Source: Ceratodon purpureus
Taxonomy: Eukaryota; Streptophyta; Bryopsida; Pseudoditrichales; Ditrichaceae
Length of the DNA: 64,000 nucleotides
Direction: 5' to 3'
NCBI GenBank assembly: GCA_014871385.1
Contig: CM026426.1
Coordinates: 78,332,066 to 78,396,065 of the forward strand
Notes under the pieces: generated by a model
The model's database searches: none
Told to the model about the DNA's origin: nothing
Seen by the model: the letters and a program-made list of their open reading frames with translations, nothing else
Translations under genes and position numbers: made by a program
In this document: piece after piece, positions 44,066 through 53,878 of the stretch
Numbering within the stretch: position 1 is the stretch's first letter
Layout: each line of letters opens with the position of its first letter

Positions 44066-44435
44066 GGTGCATCACTTGGCTTGTTGATGCAAATGAAATA
44101 ATTGGCCTACGAGTAGCTTGAACGGGGGTACCTTCCAAGACACCGTGTGTGGCCATATCAATGATGGCATCCACTTCAGTCTCATTCATTCCAGGGCTAC
44201 TAGGGAGAGGAACTTGGCTAACATCTGGTACCCTATTTGAATTTCTTGCACCCGGAAGTTGCTCAATCTCTTCCTTCTGCTTCCGAATAATCTCATTTAG
44301 TCTCTCTGCTTCAAACACCATGTTTACAATTATGCACTCCAGCTCTGCAATTATCCCATTTTTTTCATTGAGGTGAATAAGCAATGTATCGCCTTCCTCT
44401 GGTTGGGCATCAGCATCATTTGTTGTAACCTCCAA
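43010..44435 (-). pseudogene. Frameshifted zinc-finger / coiled-coil protein of unknown family
   Basis: Minus-strand coding signal in three successive frames. From 44435 to 44013 is a coiled coil (NEKNGIIAELECIIVNMVFEAERLNEIIRKQKEEIEQL) ending in a poly-Pro tract encoded by a run of about 30 C. From 43986 to 43189 is a second frame with a Tyr/Trp-rich helical region and a CPIC...FRPEGGW zinc-knuckle-like motif. From about 43475 to 43010 is a third frame (NENALDLQEQYEHAMEMGHRPKGNCKICSGG). The frame change near 43475 looks like a small indel. The change at the homopolymer could be slippage or a short intron (GTAAGT lies next to it). The family is not recognised; it is likely transposon-derived, given its surroundings. 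Confidence 0.5.
44034..44064. repeat. Poly(G) tract, about 30 bp
   Basis: An uninterrupted G run. On the minus strand it encodes poly-Pro inside the coiled-coil protein remnant, and its length determines the reading frame. Confidence 0.9.
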
Positions 44436-44834
44436 CTCATTTGCATACCTAGCGTCCTCATCTTCACCAGCATTGCTTAGACCCCCAATATCTGTAGGAA
44501 GAGCTACATCTGCATTGCTTGGGCCCCCAACAATTGCCGGAAGAGCCTAATCAGCAATATCTGGAACGCTAAGATTTGCAGGCGGAGCACAATTTCCAGC
44601 CGCCAAGCACGTAGCCAGAGCGTGATCCTTCTTAAGAAGCCATGCCTTTCCAACTGCCGTCGCTGCTTTTGTCTTTGATTGATCGGCACCTAATGGCGTA
44701 CCGCCAGTATCATTGTCTTCTTTAGAGTCGCTTTACACAAGTGCAATTCCTTGCGTTGCTCGCTCTTTAGGATCATTCCAGTATGGCCAGCTGATGCCTC
44801 GGAACTCTAAAACACCTCTAGGTACAGATGCCTC

Positions 44835-45071
44835 TCAAAGACCTTCCTTGATGTCCCTGGTCAACCCTATCGCCCTCCAATCCACCGCCTTATGAAGTAC
44901 GAGCTCGGCATATACCATTCTGCAAAAAAAAAGTGGAATCTCGTTTCTCTGGTTGATCGCTTCCTTGTATAGAGACAGGTACACCTCCAAACACCGTTGA
45001 CCAAACTGAGAGCTCAGGCACCACCTCATGTTTGCATTGTTTGTAAGACGGTTTGATTTATGGCAATGCAA
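44835..45071 (-). pseudogene. 5' fragment of the same minus-strand gene
   Basis: A 78-codon frame, in register with the 44013-44435 frame but separated from it by stops. It reads LTNNANMRWCLSSQFGQRCLEVYLSLYKEAINQRNEIPLFFCRMVYAE. It may be an upstream exon or a decayed part of the same protein. The intervening 44504-44689 ORF is in another frame. Confidence 0.35.
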
Positions 45072-45159
45072 CGGGAATTTCTTGCCAATGTGGCACCATT
45101 CAATAAACTCCTTACAGGTAGCTCAAGTCCAAGGTTTCGGTGCGGCTTCCCACCCTCAG

Positions 45160-45800
45160 TATCAGGATTGTCACGGACGTCCGCCAGCGTCCCAGGACGT
45201 CCTATGACTTAGAAAAAAAAAATCACACGAACAGGTTTCACCCCGGGGTGAAACCAGATTCTAAAGGGGGAAACATTTTTCGCTTGATTGATCGGCCGAT
45301 CCCGCAACGGGGCCGCATCTCGGCCATCGTATCACGGAGACGGCCGCAAAGACAGCCACGGAGTCGGCCGCGGGGTCGCCGGCGACGGTCGCCCTTCGAT
45401 CTGACGACCACGATGCGGCCGTTTTGGGCCATCGCGGGCCGTCGGATGTGGGCGGTCGTCGCCTCAGCCGTCCCCGGCAATGGCCGCCCAATCCAAAAAA
45501 AGACCCTCGAAACTTAAAATGTTCATAACTTCTTCAAAACTTGTTCAAATCAAGCTTATGAGGTGTTTTTTGGCATCTACGTTTCCTGTAGATGCCAAAA
45601 ACATCTCATAAGTCCAATTTGGACAAGTTTTGAAGAAGTTACGGGAATTTAAAGATTTAGGGGAGTTGAGGGGTCGGCCGTGGGCGGAGACAAGGGGCCG
45701 TTTGCGGCGACGGCCGCGGAGTCGGGGGGCCGTCCGCGATGACGGCCGTGGAGACAGGGGGCCGTCCGCGCGAACAGGGGGAAATTGCAAGGCATTCCCT
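45160..45800. repeat. Hairpin / GGCCG repeat array, left copy
   Basis: GC-rich GGCCGTC..CGCGG sequence surrounds one near-perfect hairpin at 45537-45630. Its arms carry GGCATCTAC and GTAGATGCC around the loop GTTTCCT, extended outward by CTTATGAGGTG/CATCTCATAAG and AACTTGTTCAAAT/ATTTGGACAAGTT. A separate 22-bp perfect palindrome at 45234-45255 is GGTTTCACCCC followed by its complement. The array corresponds in inverted orientation to 48590-49080. Confidence 0.8.
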
Positions 45801-45899
45801 CTTGTCTTGGATTTTCTCTAGAGCCCGCCTCCCCACTCCTTCTCCCCTTCTCTCCTCCCCTCCTCCAACCTTGACAAACATATTTCCATTTCTAGATAC

Positions 45900-48580
45900 T
45901 TTAAAAATTAAATCTTTACGGAATTAGAAATTTCCGACATATCTCTAAAATCATAGAAAATGTCCTAAAGATCTGGTAATGGGGATTGTGGGATCCGCCT
46001 TAATGTTGGGGTATACTTTAGAAAGAGCTATTTATGTTTTTTAATTGTTGGTGCTCTACTACGGTTTGTAAATATAATCTCAATGTCTAGAAAGAAGAAT
46101 ACATTTGTTTTGGGAATGAAATCATGGCCCATGGGCCTGTAGAAGAAGGAGGTATTATGGTATACAATGGGTGGTTACAACTTAAAAGGTAATGAGAAGC
46201 TAATAAAAAATAATATACTTTCATTTGAAGACATTATTTTGGTTAGGCAATAAAATTAAACGAGAATTGGACATGGATTTCTCTTACATTAATATGACAA
46301 GTTTTTATGTTTTCAGCTTTAATTTTATATTGCAAGACAAATCTTTTTTTTTATGGAAATGCTCTTTTCTTAATTACTTGCTTTCTTGGGTATTCAAAAT
46401 TATGTCCATTGTAGTTTGTATATCTCGGGGTTATTTCGTATGTTTTCAAATACCATTATATTCTACGTAATTTCAATTAACTATTTTCCAATTATTATCT
46501 TGTGCTTTATCTAATCCTCTAATCTTTTAAAAAAAATAAAAAAATAAAAAATTCCTTTGTAAGATAGATATTTTATTTAGTTACTTCTTTTGCCATAATG
46601 TTATTACCATGACATGGTTTTCTCTATTCACTTCATACTCCTCATTTCTTCCTGTATCTCATTTCCACTCTTGCGAAGTTGCGATTATTTTTTATTTTTT
46701 TAATTTAATCTTTTATTCTAATAATCTTCTTGGTTTATAATTACCTCTATACACTTTTTTATTTTACATTTATTCCCTTGATATCTATCTTCTCTATACA
46801 CAACTATTTCCTTCAAACCTTTTCCCACTGTAGTTTGTCTATCTCGCGGTTATTTGTTATATTTTCATTTACCGTCATATTATATTTTATTTCAATTGTC
46901 TGTTTTTAATTATTGTCTTGTACATAATATAATCCCCTAATCTTTTATTTATTTTTCCTTTCTTCCAATAATTAAAAATAAAAAGATAGAATGAGAGACA
47001 GATTATAGGAATATTAAATAAATAGATAAATGATGGGATAGGAATGGAAGGATAGGAAAATGAGAAGATAGAATGGAAGAATAATGTCAAGATAAAAAAC
47101 TAAAAAGACGATAGAATGGAAGAATAATGTCAAGATAAAAATCTAAAAAGACGATAGAATGGAAAAATAGTGTAATAAAAATAAATTAAAAGGATAGAAT
47201 GGAAAAATAGTGTGACAATAAAAAAATAAGAAGATAGAATGGAAGGCAAGGGGAAAAAATATAAAAATAAAAGATAGAATCGGAGACTAATGGAAGAATA
47301 AAAAATAAATATATACTTAAATAAATAAATAAACATATATAAATTATCCATTACTTCTTCATATTTTTTATAGAAGTATTTTGTAGTAATATTATATTCT
47401 TTACATTAGCTGGAGCCTGGGATCCAGAAAAATTGAATACTAAGAATAGAATATTAATATGAATGCCAATGATTTTAAAGAAATGAGTTGTTTAGTCACA
47501 ATAGATATTATTTTAGGCTATGAAGTATGTCTGTATGTGTTTGTATTTCCACATTTAGATGAATCCACATGTTATGTCCTTCATCTATAAAAATAATGAT
47601 TTTGAATCACCTTTAAGATGGAAAAAAATTCATAAATCTCAGAATGAAAAACCGACGAGATTTGTTAAACTCTAAGCCATAGAGCCTCAATGTTTATCTA
47701 AAAGGAATGGAAGGCAAACAATGTGGCTTTCACTAGCCGAAGTACTCAAATGTTATACTAGCATATCCTTCATTCCAAAAGAAAGAAACAGTTCTCTTAA
47801 TGTCAACTCCCGAACCTTCAAAATTCACCCATCTTTCTAAATTAAACATCTAAACTAAACATCCATCCTTGTCAAATGGCTTGGTTTTTTAATTAATTAA
47901 TTTATTAATTAATTTATTATTATTAGAGCTAAAATTTGTTGTATTTAAATTCCTATCCTCTATCATGTATAATAAATTTTTTGTCTACCATCTTCGACTT
48001 CTAATTCAAAATTACAATCCTCATTTCTAGTTAATGTGTCCTCCAACCTCCTTCACACAATTTCAACCTCTATATAATTTGATTTGAATTCTAATTTCTT
48101 AATATTACCTCCTCTACAACTTACCTTTCAAATCCTTTCATTCAAATTCATTTTTAAATTTCAAGTTTATCCCTTAGTTAATTCCAATGTTCCATTCCTG
48201 ATTCATACTCTCTATGTACCACCCTCTGCTCCCTCCCCCATCCAATTTCATTCCTTTAATTCTCTCCTATAACTAAATTTTCCACTACAATTTTTGAACG
48301 TCAACAAAAAACTTCAACCCGGTACTATTAAGTAGAATATTTTAAAACTATTTCCATTATATCTCCCCCAAGATAGATAAGATCCAACTCCTCAAAGAAT
48401 CTTTCGGACATTCTTCAGCCAACTAATGCATGTGTCAGAAACTTCTTCATTTGGACTGCATATGGAAGACTATACGTCCAGAAATGGAAGTTCTAGGACT
48501 ACTTTGCTTTTGCCAAGGAAGGACGGTGTGAGGAAGGGAAGAGAGTTAAGGAAGAAGGGAAGTTAGTGAAAGAAGGAGAG
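45900..48580. other. AT-rich block without genes
   Basis: Very AT-rich and flanked by the two inverted hairpin arrays. It contains a purine-rich tandem repeat at about 46990-47270 (GATAGAATGGAA-AATA-TGT units of about 45-50 bp, roughly five copies). No coding signal is seen on either strand. Confidence 0.6.
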
Positions 48581-48589
48581 GGGAGGGAA

Positions 48590-49080
48590 CAAATAGAAGC
48601 AGCGGCCGTCCCCCTCGGAAAGCGGACAACGAATGGCCTTAGTTTTACAAAAACATAAACGAAACTTCATCGCCCCGTATCTTCTTCAACACTAGTCCAA
48701 ATTGGACTTGTGAGAAGTTTTTTAACATCTACAAGAAACGTAGATGCCAAAAAACACCTCTTGTGCCCAATTCGGACAAGTTTTGAAGAAGTTATCAACA
48801 TTTTATGTTTCGGCGGTCTTTTTCTGAATTGGGCGGCCGTCGCCGGGGACGGCCCTCCCCCGACCGCATGGACGCCCCCCCCCCCCCCCCCCCCGACCGC
48901 GTGGACGGCCGCCCGTCTCAGCCATCGGCCGACCCTTCAACTCCCCAAAATCTTCAAATTCCCGTAACTTCTTCAAAACGTGTCCAAATTGGACTTGTGA
49001 GATGTTTTTTAACATCTACAGGAAACGTAGATGCGAAAAAACACCTCCTTAGCCCAATTCGGACAAGCGGAAAATTTTTT
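48590..49080. repeat. Hairpin / GGCCG repeat array, right copy
   Basis: Two hairpins at 48693-48780 and 48977-49068, with arms AACATCTAC and GTAGATG. They are separated by a GC-rich GACCGC-TGGACG segment with a C run at 48875-48894. The sequence between them is the reverse complement of the flanks of the left hairpin, so the arrays are inverted copies of a (hairpin plus GC spacer) unit. Confidence 0.8.
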
Positions 49081-49329
49081 ACCCCTCCGCGGTTGGCGAA
49101 TTATTATCGCTTCGTTATTTTGGAGCGTCGAGGACGCCCAGGGTTTTCTATTCGGTCGCGACGTCGCCCTCTCGCGTCATAATGTCAAGACGTCACGACG
49201 GTTTATAGTCACGACCGGACGACCCATTCGAACTTTATCGCGACGGCCCAAATATTTACGGCAACCTTTTCACTTTTACATTTCTGACACCTCGGAGAGC
49301 TGATGTCCACGTCTGCGATAAAGGTGGTC

Positions 49330-49680
49330 AGATACCGGTGGGCCCCACTACTAGTCCGCTTCGTCCGCGCCACCCTGGACGATCCGCAACCCAGTATGAT
49401 GTCCGATCCGACATCCGCTTTCCGCCGGATCGATGCCCCGTCATCCGCCGGGCCTTCTTGATCTCGTCCGCATTCCGGCATCCCCCAATGCGCTTATCCG
49501 CCATCCGACTGCTGTCAGCTCCGATGAAGTCCGCCACATTCTCCTGCACTCCTTGTCGTAGGACCCTAGTTTGGCCACTATCCCGACATCGTACCTTTGA
49601 CTGCCAAGTTCCGACCTGAGTTCGGGTCCGACGCATATCGAATTCCGATGTCCGGCAACATATCTCGGTCCGCCGCCCAT
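49330..49680. repeat. TCCG motif array, left part of the second hAT region
   Basis: TCCG recurs about every 10-20 bp, mostly as GTCCG, ATCCG or TCCGAC. The motif is also dense at 52900-53560 and 57100-57560, and appears in complement (CGGA, GCGGAC, TCGGAT) at 60795-61010. Small ORFs across it are compositional. Confidence 0.75.
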
Positions 49681-49720
49681 CAAATGGACTGGCGTACTAT
49701 GCTACGCCTGCTTTATCTTC

Positions 49721-50020
49721 ATGGTCGTTCTAGGAATCGGTGCATTATCTTCCACTTCGCAACGGCTCGTTGAAACGGGACACTTTGACAGCATTTCAGC
49801 GACGGCTCATAGTGCTGGGATTCCAGGGAGTCATATCGCCTTGTTCGGGCCAGCCCAATTTAGGAACAATTCTGACTTTAGCGACGAGGAAGAGTATTTG
49901 GCGATCGTGGAGATGGGGACGAGAGTCCGACCGAGTTTTTTACCTGCCATCTCGGGAGACGTCTCAGAGGGCATCATCTGGAAGATGTTGATGGTCAAGG
50001 ATGACGACATTGAGAACTAA
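49721..50020 (+). CDS. Possible small exon in the hAT region, unknown function
   Basis: A 99-codon frame with a Ser/Gly-rich start and an acidic end (DEEEYLAIVEMGTRVRPSFLP, MLMVKDDDIEN) and a TAA stop. No family is recognised. A possible GT donor and lack of a clear upstream boundary leave it uncertain. It is listed because composition and codon pattern look more gene-like than its surroundings. Confidence 0.3.
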   Translation: MVVLGIGALSSTSQRLVETGHFDSISATAHSAGIPGSHIALFGPAQFRNNSDFSDEEEYLAIVEMGTRVRPSFLPAISGDVSEGIIWKMLMVKDDDIEN

Positions 50021-51078
50021 AGAACATGCACTGTCCTCCGTTGTGTTTGCAGGGGGTGGGTGAACTTTGTGGATATTCAGCCACGTTGGTACCAGGGCCG
50101 ACTTGCATTCAACCTGCGGCCTTATATGGATTCTGAAGACGAGTCCTAGGAAATTGTTTGTTGAAACACTAAGGTGTAGGGTACCGAACATCGCAGGTTG
50201 ATACAACTAGATTCGTACGGTCGGTTCTATCAATCGGATCATATTGTGGAACAAGTGCTGTAATACGCAGGCCGATTATGGTTGCAGTCGCCATTTCTGC
50301 TTGTGATCCTCAACTCTGAATCCGCATTTATTGTCTATCTTTACACGTCTCCTCCAATCGATGAAGTCATTTGTTTATGTTGAATGGTTTTGTACGTGGT
50401 CTTATCTCCCAATTTCTGCATGTCCTTCCTCCTGGATACACTTTGAACCGGTGTTTAGGCTTGGATTTAGCCTAATTGCAGGTCTGCAATGGTCGGATTG
50501 GTGTCGACCATTGTCCGGCACCTATCGGACAACGGGTCGGACACTGCATTGCTCCCGAATAAGGCTGGTTTATCATGATATCGAATCCTTAAGTATTGGC
50601 ATCATGAAACTTTAATAGTTAAAGCATTGATGATACAGTAATCATACTTGTACATCTGTGGTCACTAAAAAGTTCATGATGCCAATACATGTCCTGGGGC
50701 GACTACCAACTGTGTTCTCGAGTGATACCGGTGTGATAGGGTGTATTATGAATGATATCATAATCCCTAGACGTATCGAGCGTGTTACGTTTTATGATTA
50801 TACCGTCGGCCCTGTTATAACTGCGTGTACGTCTGTTTGCAGTTTGGGATTGATTTCATAATCCAAAGTCTAGGTGGATTACTAGTTTTATTGCAATTGA
50901 GAGGGAAAATTAAATGCCCATTTGAAACTATGATGATCATCGCCTCCCTTCTTCTATGTGTTCAGCGCCGTTGGTAATGCAACACCATTGGGGAAAACAT
51001 TCTTCCTGGGTGGTGTAGCGTTATCTAGTCTCGGCACGCAGACCTGCACCAACCTCAACTCATTCCGAGCCGTGCCCG
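50020..51078. other. No gene recognised
   Basis: Mixed-composition DNA with scattered TCCG-type motifs. Several short ORFs have no motif support. Confidence 0.4.
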
Positions 51079-51918
51079 ATGGCTTGCTCGCGCGAGTGCC
51101 CGCCATCACGTATCGAAGGGAGTAGCCGGTGCCTAAGCGAGTTTCTCCGATCGGACTACGAATCCGCGGATTTGCCAGTGTGGGCTGATGCACCGAGGAG
51201 GAGGGGAGGGGAGTATCAACATGCGAGAGATGTGCCGAGATCCAAGGAATGTCTACGGACTTGGCTCGAATCCGTCGACGCGTTTCAGGAAGAGTATCGC
51301 CTCATGTGTCCCGACTTCTCCGCCGTGCGCCTCATGGAGACCCGCCTGTGGGCGTCGAACTGGGACCCAGTCGCAGTGTTGCAGTTCCAATCCGTGGCGC
51401 ACTGCACAGGCATCATGCATCCGATATGCGTGCGCATTCCAACGGAACGGGTGGTGCAAAGTGGGGTCGGGGGGGACGAGGAGGGTCGGAAGATCGTGCG
51501 GACACGGACTGGAGGTCCATCGAACGATCGGGTGCGTGAGGAGTGTGCATGCGCGCATGCCCGATTGTGGAGGGCTGGAAGCCAGACAAGGACAACGCCA
51601 CTCCGCCGGGATAGAATCAGAGGAGTTGGCCAGGATTCATTGGAGATGGAAGCTGAAGACGCTGCGCTGGGATCTCGTAGATCCATAAGGGCGACTGCAG
51701 AATCCCCTAATGCGACACGCGGATCTTCCGGTAATGCCAAGAAGCGTAAGGTGGACGAGGAGGAAGACAACTCGGAGCAAGAAAGTGACGAGACTCGCGA
51801 AATGACGGACTACGAGTTCCAACAGTATTGCTGGAGAACGATGCCTTATCTCGGTGAGATGTCCGATATTGTGAACAAACAGGAGGGTTTTTGGCAGGGT
51901 GTTTGGGAAAACGCTTGA
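51079..51918 (+). CDS. Acidic/basic accessory protein of the hAT region, unknown function
   Basis: A 279-residue ORF with ATG and TGA. Residues 1-110 contain charged helices with Trp and Phe (TWLESVDAFQEEYRLMCPDF, LMETRLWASNWDPVAVLQFQS). A central Cys/His stretch follows (CAHARLW). Then comes a basic, nuclear-localisation-like patch (GNAKKRKVDEEEDNSEQESDE), and the C terminus has aromatic residues (YEFQQYCWRTMPYLG, GFWQGVWENA). No named domain. It is followed by the convergent small gene at 52294-52752 and then by the hAT transposase on the same strand. It could be an element-encoded DNA-binding accessory protein (inference) or a captured gene. No frame break is seen although the neighbouring transposase is broken. 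Confidence 0.5.
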   Translation: MACSRECPPSRIEGSSRCLSEFLRSDYESADLPVWADAPRRRGGEYQHARDVPRSKECLRTWLESVDAFQEEYRLMCPDFSAVRLMETRLWASNWDPVAVLQFQSVAHCTGIMHPICVRIPTERVVQSGVGGDEEGRKIVRTRTGGPSNDRVREECACAHARLWRAGSQTRTTPLRRDRIRGVGQDSLEMEAEDAALGSRRSIRATAESPNATRGSSGNAKKRKVDEEEDNSEQESDETREMTDYEFQQYCWRTMPYLGEMSDIVNKQEGFWQGVWENA

Positions 51919-52293
51919 TTTTAGTAGACGAGGGTTGGCGCTGATAATGATTCTGCTCACTACCAATCTTGGAATGCTTATCTCTCGCCTTCACTTTCTC
52001 TAACTATTTTATATATGGGCGAGAATTTTCGTAAATTTTTGGCCTTACTATAATGTTTTTTCCCCGTTTATTATTATGCTGATCTTTTGATGATCAGAGT
52101 ATATTTATGTTTTATAAGGACGGAGGTATTCCGAACGTCCCCCGTAGTTTGATATCTCCTTTCTGTTTTGGGGTTATCCATCCAGTGCAGTTTCTAAGCA
52201 CACATACATCTTCCAACCTCTTATCTAATTGCCAATGCATTGCGTCGCTAACGGAGATTCTCCTTGTTTAACCAAACACTATTTACTTCTGAA

Positions 52294-52752
52294 CTACTTA
52301 GATTTCTTAGCTTGTTCGATGTCATTCTTTAGTTTCAGGTACTTGGATGGCCAAATCGCCTCCAGTTCCTCGACGTAAGTCTTAGGCTTTGAAGTTTCGG
52401 TCTCTACGGATGCGGCTGATCTCCCCCGCATGTACCTTTGTATCGGACCTATCACGGTCGTAGCAGCGGTGGAATGCTTCTGACCCTGTGCTGGGGATGA
52501 CCTCCCATTACTACTTCCTCCGGGCTTCCCGTACACATTGTTGTCCTTCCACTTGCATCCCTCGTTAGCTGGAATGCATAGACCTCCCTCCAATACTTGT
52601 ACCTTGTCTACTCGGATGTCCTTGTCTCCCCTGCCCGCTCCTGGAGCAGTTTCCTTATCAGCGTCCCCAACGACTTCGTTCCTCTCGGGATTCCAAGAGA
52701 GCAAGAACTCTAATACCTCATCCTCTAGACTAGTGATGTCACAAGGATCCAT
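52294..52752 (-). CDS. Small charged protein with an EVLEFL helix, hAT region
   Basis: A 152-residue ORF with ATG and TAG. Residues 7-20 are an acidic hydrophobic helix (TSLEDEVLEFLLSWN). The middle is low complexity and rich in Gly, Ser and Asp, with KWKDNNVYGKPGG. The C terminus is a charged coiled-coil-like helix (YVEELEAIWPSKYLKLKNDIEQAKKSK). It is convergent to the ORF at 51079 and divergent from the transposase at 53879. The N-terminal helix resembles that of the MULE protein at 24303-24791. No known family. The frame is intact, unlike the transposase. Confidence 0.5.
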   Translation of the reverse strand: MDPCDITSLEDEVLEFLLSWNPERNEVVGDADKETAPGAGRGDKDIRVDKVQVLEGGLCIPANEGCKWKDNNVYGKPGGSSNGRSSPAQGQKHSTAATTVIGPIQRYMRGRSAASVETETSKPKTYVEELEAIWPSKYLKLKNDIEQAKKSK

Positions 52753-53878
52753 CTTGAAATTGGGGAGGACTCGTCCCCAATGTTACTTGCGGGCTAACTA
52801 CATCAAAAGGGACCCGTGTTATCGCACTTCCCGCTTATATATCATCGCATACCTCGCGCACTATAGTCCGCCATTCGCCCTTTGCTGGACGACGCTGCCT
52901 CGGATTGAATCCGAACGTACGTTGCCTACTGCCCTGATCCGACCGTACCGGATCACCATCCGCGCAAGACCGGACCGGCACAATCTCCTGCCAAAGGCCG
53001 GATGTGCAAGGTTCGTATTATCCGGCGCCATTTTCACTGTCCACATACAATCCGTCTGTCTAAAGTCGGATTATGTTTCTCAAAGTTCCGACCCCTGTCC
53101 GGTGCTCTAGAAGAACGACGTGATATTGTTTAATCGTCCTTGTAATCAACTATGTCCGCCTTTGCAGCAGTCCTGCCCCGAGATCGCGACCGACCGTTTC
53201 CGGAACATGCACTTCCAATCGGCAGACCACGTCCGAGCCTCTAATCCTTCGGGGTACCGAGAACCATGTCCGATTACGGAGTGACCACATTCCGCAAATC
53301 GATCGGATTTCAGCTAGTCCGCCCGTCCGTTGTTAATCCATCTCCGTACATGGGCCAACCTCACGGAGTGCGAACCACCTCCCTGATGTCAGCACACGAG
53401 TGCCATGTATATGCAGATCCTGACCATCTTTTTCCTACAACGCGGACCAAAATCGAATCTGGTTAGTCGACCGCCATCAATCCCGCCCTCGTCCGACCTC
53501 GTCCAACCTCGTCCACACCACCCGGAACAACTCCGCAATGTTCCGCTTCCTGGCCCTGGACACGCTCGGGGAGTGCCATAAAAGATGCGACTCACCACGA
53601 TTTGTTCTCCCTTCTTTGCACTGCGTGTCTCAGGACTTTGGGGTCTCGTGTGAGGTTCCTTTGCATGATACCCAAGTGTGCGCGAGGGGTCAAGCATAGC
53701 CCACTGGAACGGACCGTCCGAACTCCATCAGAGATCTTCCACATAATCAGGGCAAGTCCATCCCTCCACCCTCATTCAACGACGCTAGAAGTGCGTTGTC
53801 GGGCGCAATTTCTGTAATAGGTCCATCTCGCCTTAAATAGTGCGTTCACTCTCAAGATTCTTGCTTTCTGTCGCAGGC

